Shown: positions 26,220 to 35,084, counted from the first letter of the stretch. The stretch is 64,000 bases of DNA from JAVVEG01 sp041751425 (GCA_041751425.1 JBGSXL010000031.1:1-64000), one strand, 5' to 3'. Made by a program: numbers and translations. The notes: generated by a model from the letters alone, not told the origin.

Positions 26220-27376
26220 TCATACAACCCAACTGCCTGTATACCATCCTTCATTGGAAACGCATCCGCCTGCGCATGGATCACGAATTTGTGCGTCGGG
26301 TTAATATCGGCGCATGCTTCATAGAAACCTCGCTTGACGCCCGCGGCGGAGCTGCGTTTTATTTCAATAGCAAAAAGCCTGCGTGGACTGCCAGGGAATT
26401 CAAGTACCAAATCAACCTCCGCACCACCTGATGTTCGGTAATAGAAAGCTTGCACACCTTGCGGCAGTATCGACATGATGTTTTCGATGACAAAGCATTC
26501 CCAGCTTTTGCCAGCAACTGGATTTCCAAGCAGATCGTTATAGGACCCAATATTCAGCAGTGCATGAGTGATACCGCAGTCACGCACGTAGACACGCGGC
26601 GCTTTCACCAGACGCTTCTTGATGTTGCTGGTGTACGGAAGCAGTTTCCTGACCAACAACAGATCCACCAGTAAGTCGATATAACGCCCAACTGTGACAC
26701 TGGACACGTCCAATGAAGCGGCCAATTTGGAAGCATTCAGATTTCCGCCCTGGGCGTGGGCAAGCATTGTCCAGAGGCGCTCCAAAGTTTCGGCAGGCAC
26801 GCGCGGGCCCAATGTTGGGATATCCCGTTCGAGATAGGTTTTGATGAAGTCCAACCGCCAGCGCAGGCTATTGGCGTCATCCCTGGCCAGAAGGCTTTCC
26901 GGAAACCCGCCGCGCAGCCAAAGCCGATTGAGGGCGTCGAGATCGTTTGATCCTTGAAGGTATTCCATCACGTTGACGGGAAACAGCTCGATATAGGAAA
27001 TGCGGCCAGCAAGGCTTTCGCTGGACTGGCGCAACAGTTCGATGGAGGCAGAGCCCAGGAAGAGGAAAAGCCGGTTTGTGTTGCCTTTGCGGCGTTCGGC
27101 ATCAATCAGGCCACGGATCGAGGCGAAAACATCGGGCAGACGCTGAACCTCATCCAGGATAATCAACTTGTCGCGGTTGGCTTGGTGGAACGCTTCTATA
27201 TCCTGGACCTTGCGTAAATCGATCCGGTTTTCCAGATCCAGGTAGACGGATGGCGTTTCTTCGCCAAGCGTAAATGCCAAAGTCGTTTTGCCCACCTGGC
27301 GCGGCCCCATCAGTGCAACTGAGGGGCTATTTTCCAAGCGATCTCGGATCAGGGCTTCCAGGCGTCGTTTTATCAT
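26192..27376 (-). CDS. AAA-type ATPase with DUF4143 domain
   Basis: 394 residues. The N-terminal P-loop is GPRQVGKTT (24-32), with Walker B LIILDEVQRLPD near 72-83, then FLFLGSASIELL and LAGRISYIELFPVNVMEYL. The C-terminal half is DUF4143 (LDVSSVTVGRYIDLLVDLLL, WECFVIENIM, GGAEVDLVLEF), which looks like a restriction-endonuclease-like fold. These proteins are common in prokaryotes, often in variable regions, with no settled function. ATG at 27376 starts directly before the conserved text; the frame to 27478 is not supported. It stands alone. Confidence 0.88.
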   Translation of the reverse strand: MIKRRLEALIRDRLENSPSVALMGPRQVGKTTLAFTLGEETPSVYLDLENRIDLRKVQDIEAFHQANRDKLIILDEVQRLPDVFASIRGLIDAERRKGNTNRLFLFLGSASIELLRQSSESLAGRISYIELFPVNVMEYLQGSNDLDALNRLWLRGGFPESLLARDDANSLRWRLDFIKTYLERDIPTLGPRVPAETLERLWTMLAHAQGGNLNASKLAASLDVSSVTVGRYIDLLVDLLLVRKLLPYTSNIKKRLVKAPRVYVRDCGITHALLNIGSYNDLLGNPVAGKSWECFVIENIMSILPQGVQAFYYRTSGGAEVDLVLEFPGSPRRLFAIEIKRSSAAGVKRGFYEACADINPTHKFVIHAQADAFPMKDGIQAVGLYEFLTILDDG

Positions 27377-27493
27377 GTGTGCATATTTAACATGGATTAT
27401 TAAATTTGCATAGTTATATTTGTGCTGTGAGTTCAACCCCTGATTCGCTCGCACCATCCACTGCGGCTGCACAGACATCTTGGCGAAGTCAAC

Positions 27494-28939
27494 CTACTCC
27501 GCCGCCTGTAGCACCTGCCAGGTCACCGTATCACTCAGAATACTGCCGTCGGCCAATTGCATTTTCACATGGAAAATGTGTGTTCCCGGCCCGAGTATTG
27601 TCAATGGAATACCTGGGCAACGCAGACTAGTGCCACCACCATTCACGGTTCCCGGAATGCTGCAGCCATCCAGATCTATAGTGACGTCCTGACCATTCAG
27701 TGCAGCCGAATAGCTGCTCACAACCGCGTTCTGCGCCGAAATAATTAACGCAAGATCTATCGACTGTGAACTCAGATAGGTGCCCGACGCCGGCGATATC
27801 GCCAATGGTGCAGTCAGTCTATAAACGGTACCAGCCAGATCTAAGACCAGCAACTCGCCACTATCGTCTTCGCCGAAACTACTGATCATGAAGTTGGTAT
27901 CAAGCAGCACCTCCTGCACCCATTCCTGGTTGTTGTTCAACCGCGCCGCGAAGATTTCTCCGCTGCAAAAGTCACCATAAATGTAGCTGCCCTGCAATGC
28001 GCGCATAGCACTGCCGCGATAGCGATAACCGCCGATGATGGAGCAGCGCGCGCCGGCGTTTTCGTACTCGAAAGCGGGCAAGGTGAAATCATCGGATTCG
28101 CAACCTGAAACGGGGTTGAAACAGCGACTGCCCTCCATGGCGCGCCAGCCATAGTTAAGCCCGCCAGTGCTACCGGCCGGCTGGATATTCACTTCTTCGA
28201 TAGCGTTCTGGCCAACATCAGCAATCAGCAAATCGCCAGTGAGTCTGTCGAAACTGAAGCGGTAAGGGTTGCGTAGTCCGGTTGCCCAGATTTCATCCCT
28301 GAACGATGAATTACTGACGAACGGATTACTGTTGGGAATCGAATACGGTTGTCCCGGATTTACTGCCAGCCTCAGTACTTTGCCGAGCAGCGATAATCCG
28401 CTCTGCGCGAAATTGTTCGGATCTCCGCCGCTACCACCGTCTCCGGTGCCGATGTACAGGTAACCGTCGGGGCCGAAAGCAAGCTGGCCACCGTTGTGAT
28501 TCGAAAATGGCTGGGGAATGTTCAGCAATATTGATTCGCTGTTGACATCAGCGCGGTCTGGATCGGGGGACACCTGGTACTCAGCAATGATTGTATCGAA
28601 CTGCAGATTGGTGTAATTGACGTAGAAAGTTCCGTTCGTGGCAAATTCCGGATGAAAGGCGATACCGAGAAGTCCGCGCTCGCCGCAGCAACTCACCCTC
28701 GATCTTATATCCAGAAAAGGCTCGGGTTGCACGTTTCCGCGCTGCAATAAAACGCGGCCACTGCGCTCCAGAATGAAGAGACGTCCGGAGTTGTCGCCCG
28801 CGGCTGTTACTGCGACCGGACTGTCGATATTGCTGGCTACGGGTATGACGGCCACATCGGCAGCGCTGGATGTCGAAGGTGTTACGGAGGCGAAAAGTGC
28901 TGTGTAAAACAAGAGTGAGGCAATGCGGAAGATTCGCAT
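27494..28939 (-). CDS. Exported PQQ-dependent sugar dehydrogenase-like beta-propeller
   Basis: 481 residues. A signal peptide (LLFYTALFASVTPSTSSAAD) precedes a soluble glucose dehydrogenase-type propeller: SRVSCCGERGLLGIAFHPEF, YLYIGTGDGGSGGDPNNFAQ, ATGLRNPYRFSFDR, ADVGQNAIEEVNIQ, NYGWRAMEGSRCF and YIYGDFCSGEIFA. The adjacent Cys pair in SCCGERG and other Cys suggest disulfides or an unusual site. The last 90 residues look like a small beta-sandwich add-on (DLDGCSIPGTVNGG). Members oxidise sugars or aldehydes with PQQ; here the substrate is unknown. Confidence 0.83.
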   Translation of the reverse strand: MRIFRIASLLFYTALFASVTPSTSSAADVAVIPVASNIDSPVAVTAAGDNSGRLFILERSGRVLLQRGNVQPEPFLDIRSRVSCCGERGLLGIAFHPEFATNGTFYVNYTNLQFDTIIAEYQVSPDPDRADVNSESILLNIPQPFSNHNGGQLAFGPDGYLYIGTGDGGSGGDPNNFAQSGLSLLGKVLRLAVNPGQPYSIPNSNPFVSNSSFRDEIWATGLRNPYRFSFDRLTGDLLIADVGQNAIEEVNIQPAGSTGGLNYGWRAMEGSRCFNPVSGCESDDFTLPAFEYENAGARCSIIGGYRYRGSAMRALQGSYIYGDFCSGEIFAARLNNNQEWVQEVLLDTNFMISSFGEDDSGELLVLDLAGTVYRLTAPLAISPASGTYLSSQSIDLALIISAQNAVVSSYSAALNGQDVTIDLDGCSIPGTVNGGGTSLRCPGIPLTILGPGTHIFHVKMQLADGSILSDTVTWQVLQAAE

Positions 28940-29027
28940 GATAGGACTCTCTGAATGGCGACCACTGAATACTAGACCGCTGCATCAGAATATTCTTTGA
29001 AATTCGTTGCAATTTATAAATGGGGTA

Positions 29028-29085
29028 GATAAATGGGGTCAGAGTAAAAATACAGACCTGTATTTTTACTCTGACCCCATTTATC
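29028..29085. repeat. Long perfect palindrome, copy 1 (GGGGTCAGAGT type)
   Basis: Two 28-base arms (29028-29055 and 29058-29085) are perfect reverse complements around a 2-base spacer. The core is GGGGTCAGAGTAAAAATAC. A partial extra copy, ATAAATGGGGT, lies just upstream at 29016-29026. The right arm ends on the stop codon of the NHL-repeat gene. A close relative sits at 32277-32340. The hairpin could also stop transcription from both sides. Confidence 0.9.
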
Positions 29086-30119
29086 TAATCCTGTCGGGTA
29101 AATTTCCTGACATTCCTCTCAGCCACTTCCGCCGCGTAAACATTGCCGTGCTCATCCGCCGTCGCGCCTTCCGCATGGCTGGTGGTGCCCGCCGGATTCA
29201 GATTCACATCGGGGATAAGCTCCCGCACAAAACCATCGCGCACACTGCCGATGTAGATGCCGCGTTGATATCCCCGATTCCGGTCATCGGCGGTATTGGA
29301 TTCTGAATCTGCGGCATACAGGATGTCGTTAGCATCAATGTATATATCGCTTGGCCGACCGAACTGCGTCCACGTCATGATGTGCTCGCCCTGCTGATCA
29401 AAAATCTGGATGCGGCTATTCGCTCTGTCCGCCACGAAAAGACGGCCTGTTGAATCCATCGCCAGCGCATGCGGAACCCGGAACTCTCCCGCTTCGGCAC
29501 CCACTGTACCCCACTCCATCAGATACTTGCCTTCACTGTTGAACTTGACTATGCGGTTATCGGTATTGGGGCTGTGGCCGTCCGCCACGAAGATATCGCC
29601 ATTGGGAGCAACCAGAACGTCGTTGGGCGCATTGAAATAATAGTGCCCGGTGCCACGGACGCCTGCAATTCCCAGGCTCCTGAGCTTTTCACCCTCAGGG
29701 CTGAACTGGTGTACTTGGTTACCTTTGCGTCCCGCACTGTCTGTAGCGGCATCCGTCACCCACACGTTACCTGAAGCGTCCACGTACATGCCGTGCGGCC
29801 ATATGAACAGTCCAGCGCCAAAGCTGCGGATGATGTTGCCATTCAGGTCCATTAGAAATATCGGGTCAACATCAGTGAGGTCTTCGCAACTTCCGGGACC
29901 TCTGTTTCCGCCGCACCTGTCGGCCACCCAGACACGATCATTACCTGCGTAATGAATGGCACTGGCTGCACCCCATGAGCGGCCTTCTGGCAGATTACCC
30001 CAGGCGCCTTCGCCGCGTTCATAGGGATTAGGTATACCAACTGACAAGTTGCCTGTGGCACAGGAGAAAAGGGATAAAGCAATCCCGATAAGGACAGATT
30101 TTGTTATTAGCGTTTGCAA
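29085..30119 (-). CDS. NHL-repeat lipoprotein, peptidyl-amidating-lyase-like propeller
   Basis: 344 residues. The lipoprotein signal ends at C20 (IALSLFSC). The mature part is an NHL-type six-bladed propeller: WPHGMYVDASGNVWVTDAAT, FNAPNDVLVAPNGDIFVADG, FRVPHALAMDSTGRLFVADR and RPSDIYIDANDILYAADSES. These resemble the lyase domain of peptide-amidating enzymes and other NHL proteins. I chose TTG at 30119 because it has an AGGGAG site six bases upstream and gives a normal signal peptide; a GTG start at 30164 would abut the preceding gene. It follows the alpha-hydroxy acid oxidase gene closely, so an operon is likely. Confidence 0.8.
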   Translation of the reverse strand: MQTLITKSVLIGIALSLFSCATGNLSVGIPNPYERGEGAWGNLPEGRSWGAASAIHYAGNDRVWVADRCGGNRGPGSCEDLTDVDPIFLMDLNGNIIRSFGAGLFIWPHGMYVDASGNVWVTDAATDSAGRKGNQVHQFSPEGEKLRSLGIAGVRGTGHYYFNAPNDVLVAPNGDIFVADGHSPNTDNRIVKFNSEGKYLMEWGTVGAEAGEFRVPHALAMDSTGRLFVADRANSRIQIFDQQGEHIMTWTQFGRPSDIYIDANDILYAADSESNTADDRNRGYQRGIYIGSVRDGFVRELIPDVNLNPAGTTSHAEGATADEHGNVYAAEVAERNVRKFTRQD

Positions 30120-30163
30120 AGTGTTCTCCCTGTAAGTGCTGCGATTTACCGGTCTCGCCGCCA

Positions 30164-31318
30164 CTACCGATAGCGGAGCATATCCCGGCGTAACTGGCTG
30201 ACGCGCGTGACGCCCATCAGCTTCATGTCTCTTTCTATCTCGGCTCTCATATTCTGCAAGGCTCGTTCCACACCAGGTTGTCCGGCCGCAGCCAGGGCAT
30301 ACAGATACATGCGGCCACCGGAGCAGGCCTTGGCACCGGCAGCCAGCGCTTTGAGTACATGACTGCCGCGGCGAATGCCACCATCGCAGATTACATCGAT
30401 CCTGTCGCCGACGGCATCGGCAATCTCGGCGATCTGGTCGAATGGTGCCCGCGAGCCATCTAACTGGCGGCCGCCATGATTGGACACCATGATGGCATCT
30501 GCGCCGATATCAACGGCTTTTTTGGCATCGGCCACGCTCATGATACCTTTCAGGCAAAACGGTCCACCCCATTTCACACGCAATGCCTCGGCATCTGCCC
30601 AGTTTATGGATTGATCCAACATGGAAGCGAAATAATCGCCGATGGAAACCGACACGTTGGAACCTTTCTGCACGAAGTCTTTCAACTCGGCCAACTCGAA
30701 GCGTTCGCCGAAGAAGTAATTCAGCGCCCAGCCCGGGTGCACGGCGAAGCTGGCAAGACTCTTCAAGGTAAGGCGAGGCGGTGAAGTAAAGCCTGTGTAG
30801 AGATCCCGTTCACGATTGCCACCAGTGACGGTATCGACGGTCAATGCCAGGGCATTGAAGCCTGCTGCTTTGGCTCGTTCCACCATGGCGTCATTTAGAC
30901 CGCGATCCTTGTGAAAATAGAACTGGAACAACTTCGGCGTGGAGATCATTTCACCAATCTCCTTGAGGCTCACGGTGCCGAGCGCAGAGACGCCAAACAT
31001 GGTACCGAATTTCTCGGCGGCACGGGCGACACCGCGCTCGCCATCGTGATGAAACAGACGCTGCAGAGCGGTGGGCGAACAGAATACCGGCATAGCCAGC
31101 TTCTGGCCCATCACGGTGACCGACATGTCGACATCTGCGACGCCGGCCAGTACGTTGGGCACCAGATCGCAGGTTTCAAAGGCCGACGTGTTGCGGCGAT
31201 AGGTCACTTCATCATCGGCGGCACCATCGATGTAATGAAAAATGGGGCCAGGCAGGCGCTGCTTTGCCAGCAGGCGCAGATCTTCCACGTTGTAGCAATT
31301 CTTCAGGCGTCGAAACAT
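30164..31318 (-). CDS. FMN-dependent alpha-hydroxy acid oxidase/dehydrogenase (LldD-like)
   Basis: 384 residues of the L-lactate/glycolate/mandelate oxidoreductase family. Motifs include FHYIDGAADDEVTYRRN near the N-terminus, the FMN-site text SALGTVSLKEI, ALTVDTVTGGNRERDL, the proton-abstracting His in IMVSNHGGRQLDG, and VICDGGIRRGSHVLKALAAG. The family oxidises L-2-hydroxy acids to 2-oxo acids. The length matches LldD-like dehydrogenases, which pass electrons to quinone, but oxidase activity cannot be excluded. The NHL-repeat lipoprotein follows directly. The substrate is unclear. Confidence 0.88.
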   Translation of the reverse strand: MFRRLKNCYNVEDLRLLAKQRLPGPIFHYIDGAADDEVTYRRNTSAFETCDLVPNVLAGVADVDMSVTVMGQKLAMPVFCSPTALQRLFHHDGERGVARAAEKFGTMFGVSALGTVSLKEIGEMISTPKLFQFYFHKDRGLNDAMVERAKAAGFNALALTVDTVTGGNRERDLYTGFTSPPRLTLKSLASFAVHPGWALNYFFGERFELAELKDFVQKGSNVSVSIGDYFASMLDQSINWADAEALRVKWGGPFCLKGIMSVADAKKAVDIGADAIMVSNHGGRQLDGSRAPFDQIAEIADAVGDRIDVICDGGIRRGSHVLKALAAGAKACSGGRMYLYALAAAGQPGVERALQNMRAEIERDMKLMGVTRVSQLRRDMLRYR

Positions 31319-31514
31319 GATGAGTCTGCGTCAGTTTAGGTAGTGCAAGTCTATCCCTAATGGCTGATGGGGACAAAGTAATGGATTGTTTGTTTCCCGT
31401 CCTCCAGATTCACCGTAAACTGATGTTGTTTCAAGAAATCGCATCGAACATTCTGCAACTGCTGAGTGTTTGATGCTGACAACACAAATATATTGATTGC
31501 AGGAGCGAGTCACG

Positions 31515-32267
31515 ATGAACAAGAACAAACTGAAACTGATGGCGCTGGCAGCCACGCTGCTGTTCGCAGTGAATGCATGTACGCAGGAAAGCTCTGCCGA
31601 TCTGGTTGCTCAAGCGCTGAGTCATCCGGACCGACCCGCAGCCGATGCTGCTGATGATGAGCGCCGTATGCCGTCGGAAGTACTGGCGTTTGCTGGTATT
31701 CAATCCGGTATGACAGTATTTGAGATGGAAGCCGGTGGGGGTTACTACACCGAGATTCTTAGCCGTGCGGTTGGACCGGATGGAGAGGTTATCATGCAAA
31801 ACCCACCGTCATTCGATGGTTTCGTGGGCGACGCGCCACAAACCCGGTCTGCTCGCCTGCCCAATGTGCGCATCAGCCGTGCCAATTTCGATCAACTGGA
31901 AGCGGAGGACAATTCGGTAGATATGGTGACCTGGATTCTGGGCCCCCACGAACTGTGGTTCGAACCGGATGGTGAGAACCTGGGGAGTCCGGCCGGCACT
32001 TTTCAGGAGATCGTGCGCATACTGAAGCCGGGCGGCGTATTGTTGGCAATCGATCATATCGCTGCGCCGAACTCCGGACCAGAGGCGGGGGGTACGCTAC
32101 ACCGCATTCGCGAAGATCTGGTGACCGATCTGGCCGAAGCTGCAGGTTTATCTGTGCTGCGCAGTTCCAACCTGCACAAGAACCCGGAAGATCCGCTGGA
32201 TATCGGCGTGTTCGACCCCGTGATACAGGGACAGACAAGCAAGTTTGTGGTGTTGTACCAGAAGTAA
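31515..32267 (+). CDS. Methyltransferase-fold lipoprotein
   Basis: 250 residues. A lipoprotein-type signal ends at C22 (LLFAVNAC). The rest follows a class I methyltransferase layout: VFEMEAGGGYYTEILSRAVG at motif I, where the usual Asp-Leu-Gly is replaced by Glu-Met-Glu-Ala, then VDMVTWILGPHELWF and ILKPGGVLLAIDHIAA. An exported SAM enzyme is puzzling because SAM is cytoplasmic. The family is common in proteobacteria but not characterised to my knowledge. ATG at 31515 is preceded by GGAGCGAG. It is divergent from the alpha-hydroxy acid oxidase gene (196-base spacer). A palindrome follows its stop. Confidence 0.82.
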   Translation: MNKNKLKLMALAATLLFAVNACTQESSADLVAQALSHPDRPAADAADDERRMPSEVLAFAGIQSGMTVFEMEAGGGYYTEILSRAVGPDGEVIMQNPPSFDGFVGDAPQTRSARLPNVRISRANFDQLEAEDNSVDMVTWILGPHELWFEPDGENLGSPAGTFQEIVRILKPGGVLLAIDHIAAPNSGPEAGGTLHRIREDLVTDLAEAAGLSVLRSSNLHKNPEDPLDIGVFDPVIQGQTSKFVVLYQK

Positions 32268-32276
32268 ACAATGGGT

Positions 32277-32340
32277 TTGAATAATTGGGGTCGGAGTAAA
32301 TATACAGTACTGTATTTTTACTCCGACCCCATTTATTCAA
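32277..32340. repeat. Long palindrome, copy 2 (GGGGTCGGAGT type)
   Basis: Arms of 31 bases (32277-32307 and 32310-32340) pair with two mismatches around a 2-base spacer. The core GGGGTCGGAGTAAA.ATACAG differs from copy 1 mainly by GTCGGA for GTCAGA in both arms, so the substitution is compensated. It lies nine bases after the methyltransferase-like stop and ten before the end of the convergent permease gene. It is well placed as a bidirectional transcription stop. Confidence 0.9.
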
Positions 32341-32349
32341 TCCATATAT

Positions 32350-34758
32350 TTATTCATAGCTGATGCTGTCCACCGGGTTGCGCATCGCGGTGCGTACGGA
32401 CTGGATGCTTACGGTAGCCATTGAAACCAGTACCGCCAGCAACGCAGAAAGTATGAATACATCCGGAGGAATACCGCCGCTATACGCAAAATTCTGCAGC
32501 CATAGTGACATTAAGTAATAGCCCAGCGGCAACGCAATCACGATGGCCAGGAACACCAGCTTCATGAAATCAGCCGACAACAGCTCCACGATATTTATAA
32601 TTGTGGCACCGAGCACCTTACGGATTCCAATTTCCTTGCTGCGTTGTTGTGTAGTAAACGACGACAAACCAAACAGGCCCATACATGCAATCAACACAGC
32701 CAGACTGGCTGCAGCGGTGAACAGCGCCATCGTGACTTCGTCGCTGCTGTACAGAGTCTCTATCTGCGATTCCAGAATGTTATATTCGAAGGGCGTGACC
32801 GGATCGTGCTGCTGCATGACCGACTGCAGATGCGCAATAACGCCTGCGTTATCTATACCCGACATTTTCACACTGTAGTAATCGATAGCGCCGAGTGGAT
32901 TATTATGGCGACCAAGTACCAGTGGGCCTATTTCGTTATGCAGGGACAGATAATGGAAATCCTCCACCACGCCAATGATGTTCGCCTGCATGCTGTTATC
33001 AGTAGCCTGTTGTTCACCGGACAGACGGAACTGCTGCCCTACCCCTGACTCCCAGCCCATCAGATCCACAAAACGCTGATTCACAATCACATCATTAGGC
33101 GACGTGGAATTGTCGAAGTTTCTGCCTTCCAGTTGTGTGATCGAATAAGTCGTCAGAAAATCCTGATCTATCCCGATGAAACTGAGGCGTTGTGTATTCT
33201 CCTCATCCTGCCCAGGCAGTAACCCGAATGCAGTACCAATGTCTTTCCAGTCACCGGGCAATCGCGTACTCACACTCACGTCAAGCACCTGCGGGTGGCG
33301 CCGGAACTCACTTTTTATGGTCTCGAAATTATTGCGCACCGGCTGACTATTGATGTCTACAGCAATGACATTGGTTTTGTCGAAGCCCAGCGGTGTACTT
33401 TGAATGAAGCCCATCTGCTTGACCACAACCAGCGTACAGAATACCAATACCACGGACAGCGTAAATTGAGTAACAACCAGCAATTTCCTTAGAATTCCCG
33501 CTCGAGCGCTGGCACTTTTCTGATCTCGCAGACCGTTTATCACAGCCATGTTTGACAAGTAGATCGCCGGGTAAACACCGGCCGCCAGGCCCACACCCAC
33601 AGCAATTCCAGCTATGCCGAGCAAGAACCCGGGTTGCAGCAAAATAGCCAGCTGCAGGGCTTTGCCTGTTTGTCCATTGACGACAGGTAGCAGCATCTGC
33701 GTGATTGATATTGCCAGCACCATGGCCAGCACAGTAAGTACAAGCGCTTCGGCAAGCAACTGCACAATCAACTGCGAGCGCTGCGCCCCAAGAACTTTGC
33801 GCAGACTGATTTCATGCGCTCGGTTGATAGAACGTGCAGTCGCCAGATTGGTGTAGTTGATACACGCAATCAGAATTAAAAAGAGTGCTACTGCCTGCAA
33901 CGTATAAACCGCATTGATATTGCCAGGTGCCACGTTGTACTGATTTTCGATTCCCTGTGAATAGAAATGAATATCTGGCATTGCCAGGAAAGATGGCGAA
34001 AACGCTTCTCGATTCGGAATCGGTGATTCGGTGTTGATGAAAGTGGCAATCCTGCGCTGCAGCTCATCCATGTCTGCCCCTTCTGCCACGCGTACCAAAA
34101 TGGAAAACGCATTGCCTAGCCAACTGGTCTCCCAGTTTGGAATGAAACCGTTCAGATACGGCGGAAAGGGAGTCAGGATACTAAAACGCATGTGCGTATT
34201 GCCCGGCGGATCGGCAACCACGGCTGAGACCACCATTTCTCCCCTGCTCCCTGAAAGCACCTTTCCTATCGGGTTCTCGTTTCCGAAGTACTTAATGGCA
34301 GTACTTTGCGTCACAACAACCGAATTGGGATCAAGCAACGCTGTGGCAGGACTACCCTGCAGGAATGTCAATGCAAAGAAATCGAAAAACCCCGGTTCAA
34401 CGGCCAAAATAGGCTCATAGTAAGCGTTGTTTTCGTAGCTGAGATCAGCGCGGCCCAGCAGAATGTAACGAGTGGTTGCCTCTACTTCCGGAAATCGCTC
34501 CTGTAATGTGGCAGCGAGCGGCGCAGGTAGAATCGCAAACCGCCGTTGTGTCTGACCGGGTATCTGCATGTCTGCAATCAACTGGTAGCTGCGGTCTGCG
34601 TTCGGGTGATATCTGTCGTAGCTGAGCTCATCGACGATATACAGTGCTATCACCAGAAACGCGGTGAGCCCCAGCGTCAGACCGAACAGATTAACGAGCG
34701 TGTACATGCGGTATTTGGCCAGACTTCGCAAAGCGAAGCGTAGATTGTCGGTGACCAT
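32350..34758 (-). CDS. FtsX/MacB-type ABC transporter permease
   Basis: 802 residues, with two MacB-like periplasmic domains and two FtsX permease domains in one chain. An N-terminal helix (YTLVNLFGLTLGLTAFLVIA) is followed by a first FtsX block (LFLILIACINYTNLATARSI, RAHEISLRKVLGAQR). A second FtsX block (LIACMGLFGLSSFTTQQRSK, EIGIRKVLGA) is near the C-terminus. Such proteins act as mechanotransmitters with an ATPase and a periplasmic adaptor. The matching ATPase and adaptor are encoded at 37131-39091. ATG at 34758 follows CAGGAG. A -24/-12 promoter and two dyads lie upstream and resemble those of the ATPase operon. Confidence 0.93.
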   Translation of the reverse strand: MVTDNLRFALRSLAKYRMYTLVNLFGLTLGLTAFLVIALYIVDELSYDRYHPNADRSYQLIADMQIPGQTQRRFAILPAPLAATLQERFPEVEATTRYILLGRADLSYENNAYYEPILAVEPGFFDFFALTFLQGSPATALLDPNSVVVTQSTAIKYFGNENPIGKVLSGSRGEMVVSAVVADPPGNTHMRFSILTPFPPYLNGFIPNWETSWLGNAFSILVRVAEGADMDELQRRIATFINTESPIPNREAFSPSFLAMPDIHFYSQGIENQYNVAPGNINAVYTLQAVALFLILIACINYTNLATARSINRAHEISLRKVLGAQRSQLIVQLLAEALVLTVLAMVLAISITQMLLPVVNGQTGKALQLAILLQPGFLLGIAGIAVGVGLAAGVYPAIYLSNMAVINGLRDQKSASARAGILRKLLVVTQFTLSVVLVFCTLVVVKQMGFIQSTPLGFDKTNVIAVDINSQPVRNNFETIKSEFRRHPQVLDVSVSTRLPGDWKDIGTAFGLLPGQDEENTQRLSFIGIDQDFLTTYSITQLEGRNFDNSTSPNDVIVNQRFVDLMGWESGVGQQFRLSGEQQATDNSMQANIIGVVEDFHYLSLHNEIGPLVLGRHNNPLGAIDYYSVKMSGIDNAGVIAHLQSVMQQHDPVTPFEYNILESQIETLYSSDEVTMALFTAAASLAVLIACMGLFGLSSFTTQQRSKEIGIRKVLGATIINIVELLSADFMKLVFLAIVIALPLGYYLMSLWLQNFAYSGGIPPDVFILSALLAVLVSMATVSIQSVRTAMRNPVDSISYE

Positions 34759-34794
34759 GGTTAACTCCTGAGATGGGCGCGTATATCGTTGTTA

Positions 34795-34812
34795 AAGCAA
34801 TAAGTAGTCCAA
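34795..34812 (-). promoter_or_regulatory. Sigma-54 (-24/-12) promoter for the permease gene
   Basis: Reading on the minus strand the site is TTGGACTACTTATTGCTT. GG at 34810-34809 and GC at 34798-34797 are separated by exactly 10 bases, as sigma-54 requires, and the TTGC and flanking T's match the consensus. Transcription would start near 34785, about 27 bases before the permease ATG at 34758. Confidence 0.75.
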
Positions 34813-34872
34813 ATTCTAAGCGTAGGTTTTTCAGATACTTGGCAATGCTTACGCAGCAGTCAATGGCAAGCT

Positions 34873-34887
34873 GCTCCGCTTTGGAAC
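34873..34887. promoter_or_regulatory. Response-regulator dyad D (upstream activating site)
   Basis: GCTCCGCTTTGGAAC matches GTTCCA-N3-TGGAAC at 10 of 12 arm positions. Its centre lies about 70 bases upstream of the -24 element of the permease promoter, and 23 bases from dyad E. Confidence 0.65.
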
Positions 34888-34895
34888 GCCTGAGT

Positions 34896-34910
34896 GTTTC
34901 AACCCGGAAC
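34896..34910. promoter_or_regulatory. Response-regulator dyad E (upstream activating site)
   Basis: GTTTCAACCCGGAAC matches GTTCCA-N3-TGGAAC at 10 of 12 arm positions. The 23-base centre spacing to dyad D repeats the spacing of dyads A and B at the ATPase operon. Confidence 0.65.
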
Positions 34911-35002
34911 ACCCGCGATTGTAGTAATCCACGCATTGGATAGGACATGAAACCATTTCAGTATGCTCCGAAGTCAACTTTAACAATCTTTTTGTAAATT
35001 AA

Positions 35003-35052
35003 ACTTGACACAAAACCTTTCCTGACCGTAATCTCTGCGTCAAGTTAACTTT
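35003..35052. promoter_or_regulatory. Possible promoter and XRE operator
   Basis: A TTGACA box (35005-35010) lies inside the left half-site ACTTGAC, and its inverted partner GTCAAGT (35039-35045) runs into the perfect palindrome AAGTTAACTT (35043-35052). A related AGTCAACTTTAAC lies at 34972-34984. The arrangement suits autoregulation of the downstream small operon by its XRE regulator, but the -10 box is poor. Confidence 0.4.
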
Positions 35053-35084
35053 ACAACACAAGACGATCAAACCGGAGACACAAC

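Larger units (their letters stand above)
34759..35084. other. Divergent regulatory region between permease and small XRE operon
   Basis: This 326-base non-coding stretch holds, from left to right, the permease ribosome site and sigma-54 promoter, two 15-bp dyads, and an AT-rich segment. The AT-rich segment has a TTGACA box at 35005-35010 and inverted ACTTGAC/GTCAAGT half-sites (35003-35009, 35039-35045) before the plus-strand gene. The 85-codon minus-strand frame crossing it is judged not to be a gene. Confidence 0.7.

Noticed and set aside
34691..34948. 85-codon minus-strand frame across the permease promoter
   Set aside because: It overlaps the permease start and the sigma-54 control region and has no recognisable product.
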